From: Mucilaginibacter ginkgonis
Lineage (GTDB): Bacteria; Bacteroidota; Bacteroidia; Sphingobacteriales; Sphingobacteriaceae
Length of the DNA: 64,000 nucleotides
Direction of reading: 5' to 3'
Assembly (NCBI RefSeq): GCF_009754905.2
Contig: NZ_CP066775.1
Span: 3,286,001 to 3,350,000 of the forward strand
Each line of letters begins with the position of its first letter. Within the stretch, counting starts at the first letter, position 1. Below are positions 26,720 to 34,980 of this stretch, one piece after another. Under the pieces are notes generated by a model. That model was not told the DNA's origin. It did not search any database and saw only the letters and a list, made by a program, of their open reading frames with translations. The translations under genes and the position numbers were made by a program.

Positions 26720-28519
26720 ATGAAAACCTTTGCAATCTTTGCCATTGCTTTAAGCGCGCTTATGACCACTACCACTAAAAAAACGATTGCTGCAGATAAA
26801 GTGCAGATAAAATACGAAGTGTCATTTTCTGAACCGCAGGCGCATTATGCCGATATAGAAATGACCATAAGCGGATTGGCACAGCCACACGTAGATCTGA
26901 AGATGCCGGTATGGACGCCGGGTTCTTACCTGGTGCGCGAGTTCGAGAAGAACCTTGAGGGCTTTGGCGCGAGTGCATTGGGCAAACCATTACCATTTTT
27001 AAAGACGCGCAAAAATATCTGGCGGGTTACCACCCAAGGCGTAAACACAATTAAGGTTAAATACCGCATGTATTGCTTCGAGATATCCGTGCGGACAGCC
27101 TTTATAGATGTTACCCACGCGTTTCTTTCAACCTCGGGTATGTTTTTATACCCCGACGGCATGCTGCAGCACCCATCGACTATCCATATCACCCCTTATA
27201 AAGGATGGAACAAAGTGTCGACCAGTTTAGAGATGGTTGGCAACGATCCTTTTACACGCACTGCTCCGAATTATGATATTCTGTTCGATTCGCCGATAGA
27301 AGTGGGCAACCAGGATGTGTTTGGCTTTACCGCCGCGGGCGTTAACTACGAAGTGGCGATGTATGGCGGCGGCAATTACGACAAAGAACGCCTGAAAAAA
27401 GACATGGCACATGTGGTAGAATTGGAGACTGCTATCTATGGCGAGAACCCTAACAAGCATTATACATTCATTGTGCACAATTATTTAAAGGGTGGCGGCG
27501 GACTTGAGCATTTAAGCTCGACCGTTTTGGGTGCGTCGCGCAACAACTACAACACCGATGCAGGTTATGAAGGTTTCTTATCCCTTGTAGCGCATGAGCA
27601 CTTCCATCTGTGGAATGTGAAACGTTTGCGCCCCATAGCCTTAGGGCCGTTCGATTATGATAAAGAAAACTACACCACCGACCTGTGGATAGCCGAAGGC
27701 TTTACCGCCTATTATGATAATCTTATAGTTCACCGCACCAAACTTTACTCGACCGAAAACTATTTGGGCGTTTTGGCAGCTGATATCAACGTAGTGGAAA
27801 ATACTCCGGGTGCGAAAATTCAGCCCCTGTCGCAAGCCAGTTTTGACGCGTGGATCAAGGCTTACCGCCCCGACGAGAACACAGCTAACACAGCAATATC
27901 TTATTACAACAAAGGCTCTATTGCTGCCTTACTGCTGGATCTTGAGATCATCAAGGATTCTAAAATGAAGTATTGCCTTGATGATGTGATGCGCTATATG
28001 TACAAGCAGTACTACAAAACTTTGAAGCGCGGTTATACCGACAAAGAGTTTAAGGAAGGCCTGGAAAAATTCGCCGGTAAGAACCTGGATGAGTTTTATG
28101 CGAAATATGTTAACGGACTAGACAAGATCGATTATGACAAGTATTTGGGTTATGCCGGTTATAAATTGATCGATGAGAACGCATCTGCAAATGTGCCGAC
28201 ACTGGGAATAAAAGGCGTCAACACATTGAATTCTGTTAAAGTTACCGGCGTACTTCGCGGAACATCAGCTTGGATAGACGGTATTAACGTAAACGACGAA
28301 ATTACAACCATCGACGGCAAAATTGTGAACGATGTAAAAACCATGCTCGACGGTAAAAATGTAGGCGACCATATTCTGGTTTCGGTTTTACGAGATGGTC
28401 GCCCATTGGACCTTACGGTGACTTTACTGCGTAATGCCGATATCAAAGCAAAGATCGTGAGTGTCGACTCGCCATCCGCGGAACAGCTGGCCGTAAGAAA
28501 AAAATGGCTGAGTTTGTAA
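26720..28519 (+). CDS. M61 family aminopeptidase with PDZ domain
   Basis: A 599-residue exported peptidase of the glycyl-aminopeptidase (M61) family. A signal peptide covers the first 24 residues. The N-terminal beta domain (MPVWTPGSYLVREFEKNL) precedes the catalytic domain with HEHFH (His292, Glu293, His296) followed by LWNVKRLRP, a family hallmark, and the third ligand region IAEGFTAYYD. A PDZ-like domain lies at about residues 490-575. Expected to act in the periplasm on small peptides with N-terminal Gly/Ala. It is divergent from the efflux operon. Confidence 0.92.
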   Translation: MKTFAIFAIALSALMTTTTKKTIAADKVQIKYEVSFSEPQAHYADIEMTISGLAQPHVDLKMPVWTPGSYLVREFEKNLEGFGASALGKPLPFLKTRKNIWRVTTQGVNTIKVKYRMYCFEISVRTAFIDVTHAFLSTSGMFLYPDGMLQHPSTIHITPYKGWNKVSTSLEMVGNDPFTRTAPNYDILFDSPIEVGNQDVFGFTAAGVNYEVAMYGGGNYDKERLKKDMAHVVELETAIYGENPNKHYTFIVHNYLKGGGGLEHLSSTVLGASRNNYNTDAGYEGFLSLVAHEHFHLWNVKRLRPIALGPFDYDKENYTTDLWIAEGFTAYYDNLIVHRTKLYSTENYLGVLAADINVVENTPGAKIQPLSQASFDAWIKAYRPDENTANTAISYYNKGSIAALLLDLEIIKDSKMKYCLDDVMRYMYKQYYKTLKRGYTDKEFKEGLEKFAGKNLDEFYAKYVNGLDKIDYDKYLGYAGYKLIDENASANVPTLGIKGVNTLNSVKVTGVLRGTSAWIDGINVNDEITTIDGKIVNDVKTMLDGKNVGDHILVSVLRDGRPLDLTVTLLRNADIKAKIVSVDSPSAEQLAVRKKWLSL

Positions 28520-28630
28520 TTAGGTAAAGCTCGTCAAGCGCTATAACTATTAAATTGCTTCGTCATTACATTCCTTGAAACGACGTTTTGCATATTTCCT
28601 GTAACGTCCCTCTTTTCTTGTGCGTCTTAA

Positions 28631-28890
28631 ATGCAAATCACAAGAAAAATGAATACACAAATCCAAAACCCTACGGCACAATTAATAGTTGATCAGCATT
28701 TCCGCGATTACCACGGCGGATATTTTTCTGTCCTGGTGTCAGCCGAAGAAACTAACGGCGCCATGTCAATAGTCGACATGACCATGCCTAAAGGCTCTGA
28801 ACCATCCTTAATATGCGCGCGCGGATATAACGCCGACCGCCTCGCTAAAGCCCTCTCATTTGGAAATGGTTGGATGGGGTACTTACGACA
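28631..28890 (+). pseudogene. Remnant of a cupin-like gene overrun by folE
   Basis: The frame encodes an N-terminal piece (starting MNTQIQNPTAQLIVDQHF at 28649) that resembles the beginning of a cupin-domain protein: FSVLVSAEETNGAMSIVDMTMPKGSEP. The metal-binding histidine core that should follow is missing. After GSEP the reading switches to a segment, ARGYNADRLAKALSFGNGWMGY, which looks more like the tail of another protein type. The frame then runs into the convergent folE gene. I read this as a decayed or recombined gene, not a functional protein. It could alternatively be a short unknown protein. Confidence 0.4.
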
Positions 28891-29524
28891 ATTTCCCGGT
28901 GATCAAATTCAAAAACTCTGTACGGGTTTTTTCCTTTAAAAATTCGCCGGTAAAGGCAGAGGTGGTTGTAACCGAGTTTTGTTTCTGTACACCGCGCATG
29001 CTCATGCACAAGTGGCGGCATTCTATAACCACACCTACACCCATTGGGTTTAACGTTTCCTGAATGCAGTCGCGGATCTCATTGGTTAAACGCTCCTGCA
29101 CTTGTAAACGTCGCGCAAAAACATCAACTACCCGCGGAATTTTGCTCAATCCCACCACATGACCGTTAGGTATGTAAGCTACATGCGCCTTGCCAAAGAA
29201 TGGCAGCATGTGGTGTTCGCACATAGAATATACCTCAATGTCTTTAACAACCACCATCTGGCTATACTCTTCTTTAAACATGGCGGAGTTTAAGATCTCT
29301 TTAGCGTCAAGATCATACCCCTGAGTTAAAAACAGCAGTGCTTTAGCCACACGTTCTGGCGTTTTAAGTAAACCCTCGCGCTGTGGGTCTTCGCCTATCT
29401 GCGTTAACACATCGCGGTAGTTGCCGCTTAGCTTTTCTATAAGTTCAGGGTTATAACGGTCTATTTTATGATAGCCGTTTATGCCCTGATCGCGGTCAGG
29501 TATGTCATCAAATTGGTCTTCCAT
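28883..29524 (-). CDS. folE: GTP cyclohydrolase I
   Basis: A 213-residue enzyme that converts GTP to dihydroneopterin triphosphate, the first step of folate and also of queuosine synthesis. Zinc and catalytic motifs are present: [23 protein letters not shown] and the [10 protein letters not shown] segment with the second Cys. The last residues [10 protein letters not shown] agree with the family end. It follows queD by 5 bp, a pairing that ties FolE to the queuosine/preQ0 branch. Confidence 0.95.
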   Translation of the reverse strand: MEDQFDDIPDRDQGINGYHKIDRYNPELIEKLSGNYRDVLTQIGEDPQREGLLKTPERVAKALLFLTQGYDLDAKEILNSAMFKEEYSQMVVVKDIEVYSMCEHHMLPFFGKAHVAYIPNGHVVGLSKIPRVVDVFARRLQVQERLTNEIRDCIQETLNPMGVGVVIECRHLCMSMRGVQKQNSVTTTSAFTGEFLKEKTRTEFLNLITGKLS

Positions 29525-29529
29525 ATTGG

Positions 29530-29949
29530 TTAGTCGCCAAAATATTCGGCACTGTTATTTTCAGTTTCAAAAAGTTTTACCGAGTGCAAAAATACTCCTT
29601 CGTAAGCTTCGATAGGCTGTTTTAACTGCTTAAAGATCTCTATGCAAAGCAATTCGGTCGATGCCATTTTGCCTCTCATAAAATCTACATCCATATTGAT
29701 GTTCTTATGGTCAAGTTTTTCTATTACATAGTCATTGATGATAACCTTTAACTCTTTAAGATCTATAAGGTAGCCGGTCTCATGAGTTACGTGTCCCTTA
29801 ACCGTCACAAACAAATTGTAGTTGTGGCCATGCCAGTTGGGGTTGGCACATTTTCCAAATATCTCGAGGTTTTTTTCTGCGCTCCACTCGTCGCGGTACA
29901 TGCGATGGGCTGCATTAAAATGCTCTTTGCGCGTTATGTATATCATCAT
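29530..29949 (-). CDS. queD: 6-carboxy-5,6,7,8-tetrahydropterin synthase
   Basis: A 139-residue protein of the PTPS/QueD family, which makes 6-carboxytetrahydropterin from dihydroneopterin triphosphate on the way to preQ0. Zinc ligands are seen in FNAAHRMY and in NWHGHNY, with the catalytic Cys in [10 protein letters not shown]. The start [15 protein letters not shown] at 29949 is chosen: a longer frame to 30150 would consist of repeat-like sequence and overlap mqnB. It forms an operon with folE. A TATATTTG element on the minus strand at 29965-29972 is a probable -7 box. Confidence 0.92.
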   Translation of the reverse strand: MMIYITRKEHFNAAHRMYRDEWSAEKNLEIFGKCANPNWHGHNYNLFVTVKGHVTHETGYLIDLKELKVIINDYVIEKLDHKNINMDVDFMRGKMASTELLCIEIFKQLKQPIEAYEGVFLHSVKLFETENNSAEYFGD

Positions 29950-29964
29950 ACCTTGTAATTGGTG

Positions 29965-29972
29965 CAAATATA
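29965..29972 (-). promoter_or_regulatory. Probable -7 element for queD-folE
   Basis: TATATTTG on the minus strand matches TAnnTTTG and ends 15 bp before the queD start. The -33 partner is not convincing. Confidence 0.4.
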
Positions 29973-30020
29973 CAAAACAATTAAAGGCGGCTTGTTTTAT
30001 CTTAGGCGTAAGAAATAGCC

Positions 30021-30746
30021 ATGAGATTATTAATTGTAGCAGCAACTGAGGCAGAGATAAGGCCGTTGATAGAGAATACTGAATATCAAATGTCGAATGC
30101 TGAATATCGACGTGAAAATTCGGCCCGACCTCTCCCCCCGCCCTCTCCAAAGGAGAGGGAGCCGGAAAATAAAGCTTTTGCTACCCTCTTTGGAGAGCGC
30201 AAGAGTGAGGCCTCATATCTTGTCACCGGCGTCGGTATGGTGGCCACGGCTTACGCGCTGGGGGTGCATCTGGCGTCAAATTATTACGACCTGGTAATTA
30301 ACCTCGGTATAGCCGGCAGTTTTGACCGCCGCATTGCCCTTGGCAATGTAGTAGAAATTGTAGAAGACACCTTTACGGAAATGGGCGCCGAAGACGACGA
30401 GGCATTTATTCCTTTGGATACTTTGGGATTCGGCGATGTTACCTATAAACCCAACGGGCATCCGTTTTTAAATATTCCGCAGGTAAAGGCAATAACGGTC
30501 AATAAAGTTCACGGCAACGAAAAGTCGATACAGACCGTTGTTGACCGGCTAAACCCGCAACTGGAAAGTATGGAAGGTGCAGCCTTCTTTTATGCCTGCG
30601 AAAAAGCGGGTGTGCCGGGGGTACAAATCAGGGCGGTGTCAAATTATGTAGAAAAGCGGAATCGCGATGCCTGGCAGATAGGTCTTGCCGTTAAAAATCT
30701 GAATAAATTTGCGGTGGAAATGTTGAACATATTACGTAATACGTAG
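30021..30746 (+). CDS. mqnB: Futalosine hydrolase with in-frame repeat insertion
   Basis: MqnB cleaves futalosine to dehypoxanthine futalosine in the alternative menaquinone pathway. The N terminus MRLLIVAATEAEIRPLIE, the TGVGMVATAYALG motif and the C-terminal ESMEGAAFFYACEKAGVPGVQIRAVSN nucleoside-phosphorylase-type motif identify it. At 241 residues it is longer than usual because residues about 19-65 are extra; they are rich in Pro, Glu, Arg and are encoded by a family A palindrome (30125-30214) and a GAATATC-type repeat before it. The frame is kept, so the protein may still be functional. mqnD follows. Confidence 0.9.
   Translation: MRLLIVAATEAEIRPLIENTEYQMSNAEYRRENSARPLPPPSPKEREPENKAFATLFGERKSEASYLVTGVGMVATAYALGVHLASNYYDLVINLGIAGSFDRRIALGNVVEIVEDTFTEMGAEDDEAFIPLDTLGFGDVTYKPNGHPFLNIPQVKAITVNKVHGNEKSIQTVVDRLNPQLESMEGAAFFYACEKAGVPGVQIRAVSNYVEKRNRDAWQIGLAVKNLNKFAVEMLNILRNT
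30079..30214. repeat. Repeat-derived stretch inside mqnB (family A)
   Basis: Contains CCCTCTCC-AAA-GGAGAGGG (30141-30159) and a second CCTCTTTGGAGAG-like piece near 30185, preceded by two GAATATC-type blocks. It matches the intergenic family A palindromes but is translated in frame. Confidence 0.7.
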
Positions 30747-30805
30747 TGTTTTCATTTAAGTTCCTGACAATACTCACAACATCTAACTTACTACCTACAA
30801 CGTCT

Positions 30806-31696
30806 ATGAAACTCACCCTCGGCTTTTCGCCTTGCCCTAATGATACCTTTATTTTCGATGCGCTGATCCACCACAAGATTGACACCGAAGGTTTAGAATT
30901 CGACGTATTTTATGATGATGTGGAAACGTTGAACCACAAAGCATTTGCGGGCACGTTGGACATCACTAAACTCAGCTACCATGCTTTTGCCTACGCGGCT
31001 GATAAATACGCGTTACTTGATGCAGGCAGCGCCTTGGGTTTCGGCGTGGGCCCGATGCTGATATCGAAAACATCTCCCCAACCCTCTCCGAAGAACAAGG
31101 AGTTGTCATTTGGAGAGTATGTCTCACATCTCACATCTCAAATCTCACATCTCAGAATTGGCATCCCCGGTAAATACACCACTGCCAACTTTTTACTAAG
31201 CCTGGCTTTTCCGCAGGCGACCAATAAACAGGAAATTGTCTTCTCTAAAATTGAAGACGCCTTGCTGAATGACGAGATCGACGTTGGCCTGATCATCCAC
31301 GAAAACCGCTTCACTTATCAAAACAATGGCTTAAAAAAGATCATCGACCTGGGCGACTATTGGGAGCAGCAAACCGGCTGTGCCATCCCGCTAGGTGGTA
31401 TTGTCATCAACCGCAAGCTGACCTCGGATGTGCAATTAAAAGTTAACCGGCTGATCAGGAAATCCGTAGAATATGCGTTTGCTAACCCCAAATCGGGGCT
31501 TGACTACATTCGCTCGCACGCGCAAGAAATGAGCGAAGAAGTGATGTACAAGCACATCGACCTTTATGTTAACAAATACTCGATAAACCTCGGCGAAGAA
31601 GGACGTAGAGCCATTGATACCCTTTTTGCTAAAGCAACGGAGGAAAGGATCATTCCTCCACTACCATCCGGGTTGAATTTGTATGTGACAGAGTAG
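30806..31696 (+). CDS. mqnD: 1,4-dihydroxy-6-naphthoate synthase with in-frame repeat insertion
   Basis: MqnD acts on cyclic dehypoxanthine futalosine in the futalosine menaquinone pathway. The N-terminal LTLGFSPCPNDTFIFDAL, the IPGKYTTANFLLSLAF motif and GLIIHENRFTYQNNGL are typical. The ATG at 30806 is used; the 20 residues before it in the open frame are unlike the family. Residues about 89-115 are an extra stretch (TSPQPSPKNKELSFGEYV and a TSQISH tail) encoded by repeat-like DNA, between the strand VGPMLISK and the LRIGIPGKYTT motif. Total 296 residues. It lies 59 bp downstream of mqnB. Confidence 0.9.
   Translation: MKLTLGFSPCPNDTFIFDALIHHKIDTEGLEFDVFYDDVETLNHKAFAGTLDITKLSYHAFAYAADKYALLDAGSALGFGVGPMLISKTSPQPSPKNKELSFGEYVSHLTSQISHLRIGIPGKYTTANFLLSLAFPQATNKQEIVFSKIEDALLNDEIDVGLIIHENRFTYQNNGLKKIIDLGDYWEQQTGCAIPLGGIVINRKLTSDVQLKVNRLIRKSVEYAFANPKSGLDYIRSHAQEMSEEVMYKHIDLYVNKYSINLGEEGRRAIDTLFAKATEERIIPPLPSGLNLYVTE
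31072..31150. repeat. Repeat-derived stretch inside mqnD (family A plus TCTCACA tract)
   Basis: CCCTCTCCGAAGAACAAGGA is a degenerate family A hairpin, followed by a short tract of CTCACAT / CTCAAAT units (31128-31157). Both are read in frame. Confidence 0.6.
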
Positions 31697-31719
31697 TTTC
31701 AATTGGATTTAACCCGTTC

Positions 31720-31781
31720 TGTCACCCTGAGCCTGTCGAAGGGTCTATATTGCACAATGCTTCGACAGGCTCAGCATGACA
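31720..31781. repeat. Palindromic repeat (CTGAGCCTGTCGAAG type) between convergent mqnD and hflX
   Basis: CTGAGCCTGTCGAAG (31727-31741) and CTTCGACAGGCTCAG (31760-31774) form a perfect 15-bp stem, with outer TGTCA/TGACA. Half copies of the same sequence (GTCATGCTGAGCTTGTCGAAGCATC) occur at 42963 and 43063. It may act as a two-way terminator. Confidence 0.75.
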
Positions 31782-31800
31782 AATCTTTTAATCGCTCCTT

Positions 31801-31838
31801 AGCTCCCCCTCCTTCCGAGAGGGCCGGGGTGAGGCTTA
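31801..31838. repeat. Family A repeat fragment near the hflX stop
   Basis: CCCCCTCC-TTCCGAGAGGG followed by CCGGGGTGAGGCTTA, the usual end of family A elements, 3 bp from the hflX stop codon. Confidence 0.5.
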
Positions 31839-31840
31839 CC

Positions 31841-33025
31841 CTAATACAACAAATGATCGTACGGATACCGTTCGGTATGCAGGGCGATCACATAATCATA
31901 CAGCATCTTCCTAAATTCATCTACGTTTTCCTTTTTCAAAGCAGAGATAAATATCGCCGGACTATTATTCGCAGCCATCCAGCTTTGCTGAAACTCGTCG
32001 ATGGTTAGCTTGTGCGCTTCGTCGCCGGGGTGTACTTGTACAGGTTCGTAAGCATCTATCTTATTAAAAACGGTGATGATCTGTTTGTCAATAGCGCCAA
32101 GGTCTTTCAGGGTTTCGTTGACCGTACGTATCTGGTCTTCGAAATTGGGGTGCGACACATCTACCACATGGATCAGAATGTCTGCCTCGCGAACCTCATC
32201 TAATGTCGATTTAAAACACTCTACCAAATGGTGAGGCAATTTGCGGATAAACCCTACCGTATCCGAAAGTAAAAAAGGTAGGTTCTCTATCACCACCTTC
32301 CGCACCGTTGTATCCAGCGTAGCGAAAAGCTTGTTCTCTGCAAATACCTCCGACTTGGAGATCATGTTCATAATGGTAGACTTGCCTACGTTAGTGTAGC
32401 CTACCAATGCCACCCTTATCAGTTGATGGCGGTTCTTGCGCTGGGTTTCATTCTGTCTGTCAATGCTTTTTAGCCTGTCCTTAAGCAGTGAAATTTTATT
32501 CAGGATCAAACGCCTGTCGGTCTCAATCTGGCTTTCACCCGGGCCGCGCATACCAATACCACCTTTTTGCCGCTCCAAGTGGGTCCATAAGCGGGTAAGG
32601 CGGGGTAATAGATATTGTAACTGGGCAAGTTCGACCTGGCTTTTTGCCTGAGCGGTTTGCGCACGGCCTGCAAAAATATCAAGGATTAAATTGCTTCGGT
32701 CCAGTATCTTGACACCTATCTCATTCTCTATATTTCGTAGCTGCGATGGCGAGAGTTCATCGTCAAACACCACCATATCTATCTCTTCAGACTTTACATA
32801 AGCCGTGATCTCTTCCAGTTTACCCGTGCCTACGAAAGTGGCACGTTCGGGGCGCTGCAATTTCTGCGTAAACCATTTTTCGGTTTTAGCGCCGGCGGTT
32901 TCCGCTAAAAATTGCAGCTCTTCCAGATATTCTTTAGACTGTTCGTCGGTCATGTCGGGCGTAATTAGCCCAACCAGAACAGCACGTTCCTGCTTCACAG
33001 CAGTATCATAAAATTTTTGCTTCAT
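31841..33025 (-). CDS. hflX: GTPase HflX
   Basis: A 394-residue ribosome-associated GTPase, involved in splitting or rescuing stalled ribosomes. N-terminal HflX domain with the Gly-rich GIGMRGPGESQIETDRR, then the G domain: P-loop GYTNVGKSTIMN, DTVGFIRKLPHHLVECF (G3), NKID (G4) and ISALKKEN (G5). The start MKQKFYDTAVKQERAVLVG at 33025 is chosen; the longer frame adds 22 residues that are not family-like. The gene stands alone between repeats. Confidence 0.95.
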   Translation of the reverse strand: MKQKFYDTAVKQERAVLVGLITPDMTDEQSKEYLEELQFLAETAGAKTEKWFTQKLQRPERATFVGTGKLEEITAYVKSEEIDMVVFDDELSPSQLRNIENEIGVKILDRSNLILDIFAGRAQTAQAKSQVELAQLQYLLPRLTRLWTHLERQKGGIGMRGPGESQIETDRRLILNKISLLKDRLKSIDRQNETQRKNRHQLIRVALVGYTNVGKSTIMNMISKSEVFAENKLFATLDTTVRKVVIENLPFLLSDTVGFIRKLPHHLVECFKSTLDEVREADILIHVVDVSHPNFEDQIRTVNETLKDLGAIDKQIITVFNKIDAYEPVQVHPGDEAHKLTIDEFQQSWMAANNSPAIFISALKKENVDEFRKMLYDYVIALHTERYPYDHLLY

Positions 33026-33084
33026 TAATGTTAAAGTTACAATACTAATGCCATTGTTAACAGCGGTACAAAATGGCAGGTGAT

Positions 33085-33118
33085 GCCTCACCCCAACCCC
33101 TCTCCAATAGAGAGGGGC
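33085..33118. repeat. Family A repeat
   Basis: GCCTCACCCCAACCCCTCT followed by CCAATAG and AGAGGGG; 7-bp stem (33097-33103 with 33111-33117). Lies 60 bp upstream of hflX. Confidence 0.65.
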
Positions 33119-33170
33119 TATTTATTAGCGACAGACATCGGGACAATGCAATGGCAGGTAAGCAATTTTT

Positions 33171-33265
33171 GGGCGTTCCCCTTCTCCCGATAGTCATCGG
33201 GATCGGGTCGGGCTATGCGCTTTTACGTTTGCAAGCAAACGGTAACCGCTCCTATGCTTAACGCG
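33171..33265 (+). repeat. Family B repeat, copy 2 (divergent)
   Basis: Begins GGGCGTTCCC, contains the hairpin TCCCGAT-AGTC-ATCGGGA (33185-33202), then TCGGGCTATGCGCTTTTACG and ends CTTAACGCG. It is the most diverged of the three copies. Confidence 0.5.
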
Positions 33266-33311
33266 ACTTGCAAAGCCGCAAAACAATTTTTTCTTTCAGG
33301 GAGTTAGGGGT

Positions 33312-34094
33312 TTACAACTCTTTCACAAACTCCGCCATTGCCTTGCCTGGGTCTGCTTCCTTCATAAAGTTCTCGCCGATCAAAAAGCCGTTAAAGCCTG
33401 CCTGCTTTAGTTCCTTAATGGTTTGCGGATTGCTAATGGCGCTCTCAGATATCTTTAAAAACTCCTCAGGAATATGTTTGGCCAATTGATAAGACGTCTC
33501 GACGGACACCGTAAAGTCGGCAAGGTTGCGGTTGTTAACGCCGATAGCATCAAGGTTGCTTTCAATACTGCGCTCTAACTCTTCAAGATTGTGCACTTCT
33601 AGCAAAACGCTTAAGCCTAAACTTTTGGCCAGGGCAGCAAATGTTCTGATCTGTTCCGGAGAGAGGATTGCTGCGATAAGCAGGATCACATCGGCGCCGA
33701 TAGCTTTCGCTTCTACTATCTGGTACTCGTCAATCATAAAATCTTTGCGCAGCAGTGGTATCTGGTTTACTAAGCGGGCTTTCGTCAGGTCGCGTTTGCG
33801 GCCCATAAAAAAGTGGTTGTCAGTAAGTACAGAAAGTGCCGAAGCACCTGCGGCGTTGTAACCCATGGTTACATCCTCTACCTTTACATCATCGTTGATC
33901 ACACCTTTAGAGGGAGACTTCCTTTTAAACTCAGCAATAATACCGGTACGGTCGGGCGCGGTCAAAAATTCTTTAAAAGAATGCGTGGGGCACGTAAAGT
34001 ACTCCGACTCCTCTAAAAACATGTAAGAGAACCGCTTCTTCGCTGCAGCGACTTCACTTTTTTTGTGCGCCACTATTTTATCAAGTATGTTCAT
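33312..34094 (-). CDS. trpC: Indole-3-glycerol phosphate synthase
   Basis: A 260-residue TIM-barrel enzyme of tryptophan synthesis that closes the indole ring. MNILDKIVAHKKSEVAAAKK, FKRKSPSKGVIN with the catalytic Lys, LRKDFMIDEYQIVEAKAIGADVILLI, and the EVHNLEELERS and GVNNRNLADF segments are all typical. The ATG at 34094 is used; the frame before it reads repeat DNA. It lies 140 bp after trpG, separated by a family D element, instead of following trpD as often seen. It is presumably the last gene of the trpEGC transcript. Confidence 0.95.
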   Translation of the reverse strand: MNILDKIVAHKKSEVAAAKKRFSYMFLEESEYFTCPTHSFKEFLTAPDRTGIIAEFKRKSPSKGVINDDVKVEDVTMGYNAAGASALSVLTDNHFFMGRKRDLTKARLVNQIPLLRKDFMIDEYQIVEAKAIGADVILLIAAILSPEQIRTFAALAKSLGLSVLLEVHNLEELERSIESNLDAIGVNNRNLADFTVSVETSYQLAKHIPEEFLKISESAISNPQTIKELKQAGFNGFLIGENFMKEADPGKAMAEFVKEL

Positions 34095-34116
34095 TAATCC
34101 TATCAATAATAACCTT

Positions 34117-34215
34117 GTCATTGCGAGCCAACTTTGTTGGCGCGGCAATCCCCGTAGGTTGTTAATTTCTTTTATTGCGACGGGATTGCTGCGTCGCTAC
34201 GCTCCTCGCAATGAC
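34117..34215. repeat. Family D element between trpG and trpC
   Basis: Perfect 11-bp terminal inverted repeat GTCATTGCGAG (34117-34127) and CTCGCAATGAC (34205-34215), with CGCGGCAATCCC and GGGATTGCTGCGTCGCTACG inside. Size and termini suggest a REP/MITE-like element. It interrupts the trp operon without touching a gene. Confidence 0.75.
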
Positions 34216-34233
34216 AATCGCGGACATTCCTTT

Positions 34234-34938
34234 TTAGGGGGTCTCATTTAACCAGTTCTCCATCATTTTTTTACCGCCCTCGGTCAATATCGACTCCGGG
34301 TGAAACTGCACGCCGATAACGTCACATTTTTTGTGCCTTACCGCCATAACCGAGCCATCATTTTCATCTATCGCTGTTACGTGCAGATCTTCGGGCAGGT
34401 CGGCAGGGTTTACCACCCACGAATGGTACCTGCCTACCTTGATATACCCAGGTAAGTCCCGGAACAAGGGTTCATTTTCATCAACAACCTTTACAGGCGT
34501 CGCGATACCGTGCATTGGCCTCCCCAGGTTCAACAACGAACCGCCAAACGCTTCGGCTATGGCCTGCTGGCCAAGGCATACACCAAAAATACGCTTTTCT
34601 GCCGCGTAGCGTTTTATCACATCCAGCAGCAAACCGGCCTCTGACGGTATACCCGGTCCGGGAGACAAGATGATCCGGTCGTAAGCAGCCACATCTGCCA
34701 GTTCAAACTGGTCGTTACGCCAAACCTCACAATCCATACCGCATTCATTAACCAGGTGTACCAGGTTATAGGTAAATGAATCGTAGTTGTCTATAATTAA
34801 AATTTTATCGGCACCCCCCAGCCCCCTGAAGGGGGAGTTTGCCGCCCGGTATCCTGAACGGGAAGTATCATTAACCCCCCGACCCCCTAGAGGGGGAGTG
34901 TTTGCTTTATGTTTTCCACTATGATTGTTATCTTCCAT
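34234..34938 (-). CDS. trpG: Anthranilate synthase component II with repeat-derived N-terminal extension
   Basis: The glutamine amidotransferase subunit of anthranilate synthase. The class I GATase core is complete: ILIIDNYDSFTYNLVHLV, ILSPGPGIPSEAGLL, the nucleophile Cys in FGVCLGQQAIAEAFGG and the His-Glu pair in GVQFHPESIL. The 234-residue frame has about 43 extra residues before KILIIDNYDS; about 30 of them are encoded by palindromic CCCCCTTCAGGGGG-type repeat DNA. No ATG lies between the repeat and the core, so the ATG at 34938 (MEDNNHSGKHKA) is the likely start. It follows trpE by 37 bp. Confidence 0.92.
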   Translation of the reverse strand: MEDNNHSGKHKANTPPLGGRGVNDTSRSGYRAANSPFRGLGGADKILIIDNYDSFTYNLVHLVNECGMDCEVWRNDQFELADVAAYDRIILSPGPGIPSEAGLLLDVIKRYAAEKRIFGVCLGQQAIAEAFGGSLLNLGRPMHGIATPVKVVDENEPLFRDLPGYIKVGRYHSWVVNPADLPEDLHVTAIDENDGSVMAVRHKKCDVIGVQFHPESILTEGGKKMMENWLNETP

Positions 34939-34980
34939 ATTGTGTTTAATTTCCCCCTTCAGGGGGTTAGGGGGTTTAAA
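34811..34980. repeat. CCCCCTNNAGGGGG palindromes in the trpG 5' end and trpE-trpG junction
   Basis: Three related palindromes: CCCCCTGAAGGGGG near 34820, CCCCCTAGAGGGGG near 34883 and CCCCCTTCAGGGGG near 34952, each with a nearby run of C or G. The first two are inside the trpG reading frame, the third lies between the genes and touches the trpE stop. Confidence 0.7.

Noticed and set aside
29950..30150. Upstream extension of queD to a total of 206 residues
   Set aside because: The extra 67 residues come from repeat-like DNA and overlap the 5' part of mqnB on the other strand. QueD proteins start right before [11 protein letters not shown].
31703..32008. Plus-strand frame starting in the palindromic repeat after mqnD
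   Set aside because: It reads repeat sequence and then the antisense of hflX.
33073..33261. Short plus-strand frame between hflX and trpC
   Set aside because: Composed of family A and B repeats; no protein-like pattern.
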